NCBI GenBank assembly: GCA_012515455.1
Contig: JAAYYJ010000372.1
Span: 1 to 11,262, forward strand
DNA: 11,262 nt
DNA from: Oligosphaeraceae bacterium
GTDB lineage: Bacteria > Verrucomicrobiota > Lentisphaeria > Oligosphaerales > Oligosphaeraceae
Reading direction: 5' to 3'
Positions 6,193-11,262 of the stretch are shown here, piece by piece. The notes under the pieces are model-generated. The model saw only the letters and a program-made list of their open reading frames with translations. It was not told where the DNA came from and made no database searches. The stretch's first letter is position 1; every line of letters begins with the position of its first letter. Both the position numbers and the translations under genes were made by a program.

Positions 6193-8082
6193 TTATTTTT
6201 GCAGCCCCAGGATCGCCTGGGCGATTTTCCAGCGGTAGACATCGAGCGTCTCGGGGCTGTACAGCTGGATATAATTTTCCCGGCTGGGGCTCTGGTAATC
6301 GAGGTGGAAGTTCGCCATCACCTCGGCCAGGGCCTCTTTTCCGGCCGGCGCGGCCGGGTGATTGGGATTTTTATCCAGCAGGCGTTGCAAGGTGAGCAGG
6401 TAGCGGTAGTCGTAGATGCCCTGGCGCACGCTTTCCCATTTTGGGGTCGGGATTGGCCCTTCAGCGCTGGGGTAGGTGTAGTCGTAGGCGGCGCCGCCCC
6501 AGCAGAATGGGTTGTAAGCCACTGAGCCCTGGTACTTCACATCGGCATAAAAGGCCCGATATTTGTACTGGGTGATGCCTTTGAGCTGGCAGCGCCAGGG
6601 ATGGAAACCATAGAACACCCGGTGCCCGCGGGTATCCGAGGCGTGATCATAGCAGCCATTGTAGCCCCAGACCGACTCGTAACCCAGCTCGCGGCTCTCC
6701 TGCAGGGTGTTCTCGTTGATGAAATTGGTGCAGTTGATGTCGCTGATTTCCTTCAGAAGCTTCCAGTCCTTGGTGCCGTTCCACTCACCATTGAAGAAAT
6801 TGGAGATGCGGGCGGTGGGCTTCACCGCCTTGATCTGCTGGCCGCAATTGAGATTCAGACGCAGGCGCTCGGCATGCGAGCCGGGCTCGTCGCCGATGAA
6901 GTAGATGATCTCCGGCCAGGACATCTTCTCACGCTGAGCCTCGACCGCGGCGAAAATCTGCCGCAGGGCATCGTTGTATTCCGGGCTGTATTTGTCATAT
7001 TTGAGCAGTCCGGTGACCAGATATTGCGAGGCCTCGTAGGGTCCGTTGTAGTAGCATAACGGGCCTGTCAGGCCGGCTTTCAGGACCAGGTGCATGAAGT
7101 CATTAAAGGAGTAGATGCTGGTCATGCCGGGGCGGTCGAAGTCGAACTGCAGTTTGCCGCCTTCGCCTTTGCTGATATATGGGTGCACATGTTCGTAGTT
7201 GTTGGAGACCATGCCGTGCTCGGCCATATCCACGAAAATGCGCTGGATCTCGGAGGGATTGCAGTCGCGGCCATAAGTGCCGAAGCGCGGGTCGTTGGTA
7301 TTGGAGAGGATTTGGAAATTGATATCCTTCTCGGGGTCGGGGACTGCTAAAGTGAAGGGCAGGATGCGGATCATGCTGTCCCAGGTGTAGGCGCCCCCCA
7401 AACGGCACTTGATGCTGATGCTGGCCTGCACGGTGCCGGCGGCTGCGCCGTCAGGGACCTTCACCGTCAGCCAGAACCGTTCGGTACGATTGGCAGGGAT
7501 GTTCAAGACCTCAAATTCGTCAAAGGATTCCAGGTATTTGGGCCGGAGTACATACTGGTTTTCTTCCTTTTCCGGTACCGGCAGGTCCCGGACGATGCGC
7601 AAATCCAGGTGATTGGCGGGGATCACGATTTGCCCGTTGCGGTCGCGGTAGGGCGAGACGCTGACTTCCACGCAGTGCAGATTCTGCAGGCTGCGCAGTG
7701 AGAAGGCCAGGGGGACGAATTCGCCGGGCGTGGCGAAGGCCCGCACCGGCCGGCCGATTTCCTCCGGGAAGGGTCTGGTCTCAGGGTAGATATACTGCAT
7801 GGCGTGGTTGGGGAAGGGCAGGTATCCGAGGGCGGCGAATTCGGCTGGCGCCGCGGGGTCCTGCAGATTGGTCTCTGGGGTCATGCGCTTGAACCCGGCG
7901 GGAATCTTGATTGACTCCAGGCCGTACTGGTTGGCTACCCCTTCGAAACCGCCCAGCTTGGCCGGCGCCTTGCGGCCCCAGACCCGGAACTGCCGCGGCG
8001 TCTCCTGGGCCGGGGCAAGCACAGTGACTCCCAGCCCAGCCAAGGTCAGAATGGTACAAGCAATGATACGGTGCATTCTCAT
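6193..8082 (-). CDS. Secreted DUF4091/GH123-like glycoside hydrolase candidate
   Basis: A 629-residue exported protein. The signal peptide has MRMHR, then a hydrophobic core (about 6-22) and a likely cleavage after APA (residue 25). Residues about 110-250 look like a beta-sandwich (PGEFVPLAFSLRSLQNL, then RFWLTVKVPDGAAAGTVQASI). A barrel-like region follows from about 253 with EIIYFIGDEPG (391-401); its adjacent D398-E399 recalls the Asp-Glu pair of GH123 beta-N-acetylgalactosaminidases. The C-terminal stretch PTPKWESVRQGIYDYRYL (545-562) is the hallmark of DUF4091-type glycosidases. Many aromatic residues between 480 and 540 could line a glycan cleft. GGAGA (8092-8088), 5 bases upstream, supports the ATG at 8082. 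It is the last gene of the secreted operon, 56 bases after the CBM-like gene. Substrate unknown; the GH123-like role is inference from family resemblance. Confidence 0.7.
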   Translation of the reverse strand: MRMHRIIACTILTLAGLGVTVLAPAQETPRQFRVWGRKAPAKLGGFEGVANQYGLESIKIPAGFKRMTPETNLQDPAAPAEFAALGYLPFPNHAMQYIYPETRPFPEEIGRPVRAFATPGEFVPLAFSLRSLQNLHCVEVSVSPYRDRNGQIVIPANHLDLRIVRDLPVPEKEENQYVLRPKYLESFDEFEVLNIPANRTERFWLTVKVPDGAAAGTVQASISIKCRLGGAYTWDSMIRILPFTLAVPDPEKDINFQILSNTNDPRFGTYGRDCNPSEIQRIFVDMAEHGMVSNNYEHVHPYISKGEGGKLQFDFDRPGMTSIYSFNDFMHLVLKAGLTGPLCYYNGPYEASQYLVTGLLKYDKYSPEYNDALRQIFAAVEAQREKMSWPEIIYFIGDEPGSHAERLRLNLNCGQQIKAVKPTARISNFFNGEWNGTKDWKLLKEISDINCTNFINENTLQESRELGYESVWGYNGCYDHASDTRGHRVFYGFHPWRCQLKGITQYKYRAFYADVKYQGSVAYNPFCWGGAAYDYTYPSAEGPIPTPKWESVRQGIYDYRYLLTLQRLLDKNPNHPAAPAGKEALAEVMANFHLDYQSPSRENYIQLYSPETLDVYRWKIAQAILGLQK

Positions 8083-8138
8083 GTCATTCTCCAGTAAATA
8101 TTAAAGGGTGGAAAAATTCTGCTGCAAACGGTTCGCCC

Positions 8139-9038
8139 TTACTCCGCGAAGGGGTCTGCCGCGATATTGAATAACAGCTGAGCGGGTTGGATGTTGGCAT
8201 CGGCCGGGGTGCAGGTCAGGCGGTATGATCCGACCGGCAACGCGCGGGTCGGCAGGCTGACCGCGCTGACTCCGCCGCGGACCGGATGCTCCTGCTGCAG
8301 CAACACCGTCTGAGAGTCCAGGGCGGTGATGCCGACCCGGACCACGGTTTCCTGCTCTGCCGTAGCATTAACCAGGTTCAGAGACAGGATGGCGTTGCGG
8401 GAGTTGACGATGTACTCCCGGGAGTTTAACTGCGCCCGCAAGTTAACCACTGCCGGCAGACGCACGAAAGACAAATCATCGAACCAGACGCTGCCGGGCT
8501 GCTGACTGATGTTGATGCGGATGGACCAATGCGTGGGACGGTCGGCGAAATTTCTTTTGGCGATCATGCCCTGGATATCCTCCCGGCGGTAAATTTTTTC
8601 GAAGAACTGCCAGTCCGAGGAGCCGGGTGGTAGGCTCAGAGCATTGAAATTAAAGCTGTTACGGCCTTTTTTGCTGGTCCAGATGCCGAAGAACGGCAGG
8701 TGGTAGGTCTTGAAATCGACCGTGTCATTGCGGATATTATCATATTTCACCCAGCCGCTCAGGCGAAAATCGTGGTCCAGGGTACTCATTTCCCCGAACG
8801 ACTGCTGGCAGGCGATGTAGCTGTCGATGCTGCTGAAGCGCAGGCTGTACTTGCCGCTGTGAACCACCTGGTCATCCAGAGCGCACCCGCCGCCTTTGGG
8901 GTTGCTTATGCCCCAGGACAGCGGCAGGCCATTCTTGCCGGCGTTCTCAAAACCGGGATTCTGGAGCAGGTTTTCTTCGTTGGCGGACATTGTCGCTGCG
9001 CTCAGCAGCAGTGCCGCGCAGAGCAGTAGGTACTTCAT
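8139..9038 (-). CDS. Secreted CBM4/9-like carbohydrate-binding protein with DPFAE tail
   Basis: A 299-residue exported protein without a catalytic domain. The signal peptide is MKYLLLCAALLLSAATMSA, with cleavage expected near residue 19. Residues 24-193 match a jelly-roll carbohydrate-binding module: it opens with NLLQNPGFENAGKNGLPLSW and HSGKYSLRF, has the SGWVKYD strand, and closes with GSVWFDDLSFVRL, as such modules do. Residues about 200-294 look like an Ig-like beta-sandwich (NSRNAILSLNLVNAT, then LPVGSYRLTC). The protein ends in DPFAE, the same end as the CBM9-like protein two genes upstream. A strong GGGAGG lies 7 bases before the ATG. The start is 18 bases after the pseudopilin stop, so they are surely co-transcribed. 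Probably periplasmic or extracellular glycan binding; the ligand cannot be read from sequence. Confidence 0.72.
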   Translation of the reverse strand: MKYLLLCAALLLSAATMSANEENLLQNPGFENAGKNGLPLSWGISNPKGGGCALDDQVVHSGKYSLRFSSIDSYIACQQSFGEMSTLDHDFRLSGWVKYDNIRNDTVDFKTYHLPFFGIWTSKKGRNSFNFNALSLPPGSSDWQFFEKIYRREDIQGMIAKRNFADRPTHWSIRINISQQPGSVWFDDLSFVRLPAVVNLRAQLNSREYIVNSRNAILSLNLVNATAEQETVVRVGITALDSQTVLLQQEHPVRGGVSAVSLPTRALPVGSYRLTCTPADANIQPAQLLFNIAADPFAE

Positions 9039-9056
9039 TGGTGAACCTCCCGGGGG

Positions 9057-9740
9057 TTAGAATTTCATACTGAAGCTGGTGTAATCGGAAGACAGCGGGT
9101 AGCTCCAGAAGCCGGAGTGGTCATAATGGCCGGTGCCCGGCATGAAAATCTGCTTTGCGGTCTTCATCTCGACATGACCGTCCATAAAGCCGCAGTTCAC
9201 GGAGTCTTTACTGCCGTGCCGGTACGCGTCGCCGGAATTGAACTGGTCTTTCAGGTAGTACTCGCCGAGGTAGCCGGATTTGCCTTCGAACAGCGAGAAG
9301 CGCTGACTGGGATGGTCGAAGGTGAAAATACGCCGGAACAGCGGAGTGCCTTCTGAACGGCTGCCGATGTATGTGGGAATGCCGAAGCAGGGCAGGTACT
9401 GATACTTGGGATTCTTGTATTCGGTGACCGCTGGGCAGTGAATCTGGGAGATGTACGGCACGGCACTGCTGTAAACGCCGCCGATGTAGGGATAAAGAAC
9501 CAGGGGAAAACAGTTGGTGCCGTTCTTGTTGCCATTCAAACCAAAGCTGGTGGGAATGACCGCGTCATGCTCATCAGTGTACATCAGAAAGGCAGTGGCC
9601 AGCTGCTTGGCTTTGGACTGGCAGCTGATACCCCTGGCCTTCTCGCGGGCCTTGCTTAAGGCCGGCAGGAGCATCGAGGCGAGAACCGCGATAATGGCTA
9701 TAACTACTAATAGTTCAATCAGAGTGAATTTTTTTCTCAT
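9057..9740 (-). CDS. Type II secretion pseudopilin-like protein (prepilin N-terminal methylation motif)
   Basis: A 227-residue protein with a class III signal: MRKK, then FTLIELLVVIAIIAVLASMLLPAL (5-28), the transmembrane and assembly helix of type II pseudopilins. Glu9 is the Glu5 of the mature form. The residue before the cleavage site is Lys4, not the Gly of the proteobacterial consensus; I recall this as common in Lentisphaerota. SKAREKARGISCQSKAKQLATAFLMYTDEH is the amphipathic continuation of the pilin helix. The soluble domain has four further Cys and ends with RHGSKDSVNCGFMDGHVEM (174-192), resembling the H-X9-DG element of PVC pseudopilins but with 11 residues between His and Asp-Gly. 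The ATG at 9740 is preferred over an upstream in-frame TTG at 9755, because GAAGG lies 8 bases before the ATG. It sits between two carbohydrate-binding genes (gaps of 36 and 18 bases), so it probably serves that operon. Confidence 0.9.
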   Translation of the reverse strand: MRKKFTLIELLVVIAIIAVLASMLLPALSKAREKARGISCQSKAKQLATAFLMYTDEHDAVIPTSFGLNGNKNGTNCFPLVLYPYIGGVYSSAVPYISQIHCPAVTEYKNPKYQYLPCFGIPTYIGSRSEGTPLFRRIFTFDHPSQRFSLFEGKSGYLGEYYLKDQFNSGDAYRHGSKDSVNCGFMDGHVEMKTAKQIFMPGTGHYDHSGFWSYPLSSDYTSFSMKF

Positions 9741-9748
9741 TGTGACTG

Positions 9749-9753
9749 CCTTC
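9749..9753 (-). promoter_or_regulatory. Ribosome binding site deciding the pseudopilin start
   Basis: GAAGG on the minus strand, 8 bases before the ATG at 9740. It overlaps the codons that would form a five-residue extension from TTG 9755, making that extension unlikely. Confidence 0.6.
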
Positions 9754-9776
9754 AATTTTTGCCGGGAAAGATCGTA

Positions 9777-11213
9777 TTATGGTTCCGCGAAGGGATCAGT
9801 GTGGCAGGACAGCGGGATGCTTGCAGACGCCTGGACCGCGCCGTCAGCTCTGTTGACCAGTTCTAACCGGAGATCCGCCCGCTCCTTGACCGCAGTGACA
9901 TCAATCTCAAAACGGTACTCCCGGGCGGTCAGTTTTTCGATGCCGCCGTACTGCAGCTTCTTGCCGTCCTGGGACAGGCTCAGGCGCAGCGCATACGCCT
10001 CCGGCTCGGTGACCGGTATTTGCACGCTGGCGGGTATTCTCCGGGTCTGGCTGAAGAAGGTGCGTTTGCTCAGCGTGACGTTCAGCGGTTCCGGCACCGC
10101 AGTGGACAGCGAGCCCATACCCAAGGGGGCCCCGTCCTCGAAGAGAATTACGCTGATGATGTAGGGACCGGGCTTGACTGCCTCCCAGGACAGGGGGAAG
10201 TTGTGGTTGCGGCCGGCGGCCACCGCGACTTTGTCCCGGAAACTCTGGCTGTCCTTGCCCTGCTTCAAGGTGAGTTCAATTTCGCCGGAGAAACGCTTGT
10301 CGCTGGTGTTGTTGATCTTCAGATTCAGGATGTTGGTGCCGATCCGGGGGGGGAGATAGCTGAGTTGGCTGAGGAAGACCTTGGGGCTGTTCTGCTGGCC
10401 CAGCCAGAGACGGACCATCTTGTCGGCTTCGTGAAAACCAAGCTCGGTCGGGCCCCAGGAACTCAGCTCCTTGGAGGGCATTTCATTGCGGCAGACATTG
10501 ATGTCCACAAAATCTCCGTCTTTGGCCTGGATGCCGCAGGCGGCAAACGGCAGTGCGGTGACCATGCGCCAGGCTTGGGCGTTTTTGACTACCGCGACCG
10601 GGTATTCCGGGTTCCAGTTTTTGTCGCTGGTGAAGCTGTTTTTGCCTTTTTTGCTGTCGCTGTCACTCTTGCGGGTGTTCATGGTATCAAAACGGTTGCC
10701 GTTGCAGTCAATCACGATTTGGACATAAGCGGGGCTGTTGCGGTTCTTGCTGAAGGTCAGGTCGACGCAGTCGCCGCCGTAGATATTGGCGTCCCGCTCG
10801 GCGTTGGGGTAGCCGACCAGTTTGTCCATGGACTGTTCGAAACAATCCACCTGCAGATAGAGGAACTGATCGTCGTAGCCGAGAGCCAAGGCGCTGTCCT
10901 GGGTCGGGCGCAGAGCCGCAGTCAGGAATGATTCCCAGTCCCCAGTGGCCTGCATGCCTTTGGCCCGGGTGATGGCCTTGTCGCGGATGATCGTGAAGCC
11001 CTTATCGCGGAAAGCTTTTTCCCAGCCGCGGTCACTGCCGTCCAAGGCCGGGGCATTGAGACGTGGAATCACCACCTGGCGGAGGTTGGCCTGCAGATCG
11101 ATGACCTGGGGCCGGTCTGGAGAAACTATGGGCTGGAGATTCAGAATCAGCTCAGCTGCGGCGGCCGACAGGGACAGCGCAGCAAGGCAGCTCAGGAGCA
11201 AATGTTTCAACAT
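9777..11213 (-). CDS. Secreted CBM9/DOMON-like protein with C-terminal Ig-like region and DPFAE tail
   Basis: A 478-residue exported protein. The signal peptide is MLKHLLLSCLAALSLSAAAA, with cleavage expected around residue 20. Residues about 52-272 form a CBM9-like (DOMON-related) sugar-binding domain: it begins with LNAPALDGSDRGWEKAF, has SALALGYDDQFLYLQVDCFE (a hallmark strand pair), GGDCVDLTFS, YVQIVIDCNG and WRMVTALPFAAC, and ends with VRLWLG. The rest (about 280-470) looks like two beta-sandwich repeats (NILNLKINNTSDKRFSGEIELTL; then YALRLSLSQDG and RADLRLELVN). It ends DPFAEP, like the second binding protein of this operon. GAGGAA (11226-11221) is 7 bases before the ATG. No catalytic domain is visible. 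It is first in the visible leftward group; the 49 bases upstream inside the window show no clear promoter. Glycan capture at the cell surface is inferred. Confidence 0.75.
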   Translation of the reverse strand: MLKHLLLSCLAALSLSAAAAELILNLQPIVSPDRPQVIDLQANLRQVVIPRLNAPALDGSDRGWEKAFRDKGFTIIRDKAITRAKGMQATGDWESFLTAALRPTQDSALALGYDDQFLYLQVDCFEQSMDKLVGYPNAERDANIYGGDCVDLTFSKNRNSPAYVQIVIDCNGNRFDTMNTRKSDSDSKKGKNSFTSDKNWNPEYPVAVVKNAQAWRMVTALPFAACGIQAKDGDFVDINVCRNEMPSKELSSWGPTELGFHEADKMVRLWLGQQNSPKVFLSQLSYLPPRIGTNILNLKINNTSDKRFSGEIELTLKQGKDSQSFRDKVAVAAGRNHNFPLSWEAVKPGPYIISVILFEDGAPLGMGSLSTAVPEPLNVTLSKRTFFSQTRRIPASVQIPVTEPEAYALRLSLSQDGKKLQYGGIEKLTAREYRFEIDVTAVKERADLRLELVNRADGAVQASASIPLSCHTDPFAEP

Positions 11214-11262
11214 CGTGACTTTCCTCTTTTGTGGCTTTGGTTATGGGAATTGCGATGGTTTG

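Noticed and set aside
6172..6194. Possible bidirectional terminator AGCTCTGAGCT followed by a T-rich stretch
   Set aside because: The stem is at most 4-5 bp with almost no loop and the T-run is broken; not convincing as an intrinsic terminator.
10020..10931. Long plus-strand open frame (303 codons) opposite the CBM9-like gene
   Set aside because: Low-complexity Gly/Ala/Val composition typical of an antisense shadow, with no ribosome binding site or family motif recognised.
1..11262. Search by eye for CRISPR repeats, tRNA cloverleaves, transposase genes and attachment sites
   Set aside because: No regularly spaced repeats, no tRNA-like arms with CCA or T-loop pattern, and no transposase or integrase motifs were seen.

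Overview
The window is a GC-rich bacterial chromosome segment with nine genes, one of them cut by the left edge. A Lentisphaerota (PVC superphylum) origin, close to Victivallis/Lentisphaera, fits best. The clues are the prepilin-type N-terminus KKFTLIELLVVIAIIAVLASMLLPAL with Lys rather than Gly before the cleavage site, and secreted CBM9-like and DUF4091/GH123-like proteins. A creatininase-family hydrolase beside a Gfo/Idh/MocA oxidoreductase, and LpxC-type (Gram-negative, lipid A) chemistry, agree with this. The assignment rests on protein style only; there is no rRNA or marker gene.

Layout. (1) Positions 1-4176, minus strand, transcribed right to left: asnB (glutamine-hydrolysing asparagine synthetase), a Gfo/Idh/MocA oxidoreductase, an LpxC-family protein with altered active-site residues, and the start of a type II secretion F-domain protein that leaves the window. 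(2) Positions 4177-4478: a divergent control region with an AT-rich sigma70-like promoter for asnB and a second candidate promoter facing right in a GC-rich, palindrome-rich leader. (3) Positions 4479-6184, plus strand: a MetI-like carbohydrate ABC permease without visible partners, then a creatininase-family amidohydrolase. (4) Positions 6193-11213, minus strand, reading right to left: a secreted CBM9/DOMON-like protein, a type II pseudopilin, a secreted CBM4/9-like protein and a secreted DUF4091/GH123-like glycosidase candidate.

How they may work together. The right-hand group looks like an export and display unit for binding and cutting an extracellular glycan, with its own pseudopilin. 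The permease and creatininase could import and process the products (inference). The left-hand group combines an amide-forming enzyme, a sugar-type dehydrogenase and a deacetylase-like protein. That could be a surface-sugar modification set, but asnB itself looks like an ordinary asparagine synthetase.

Most worth following up: the LpxC-like protein with a displaced metal-ligand motif coupled to a GspF-like gene; the shared C-terminal DPFAE tail on two otherwise different secreted proteins; the pseudopilin embedded in the glycan operon; and the solitary permease. No tRNA, rRNA, CRISPR array, insertion sequence or convincing intrinsic terminator was seen.
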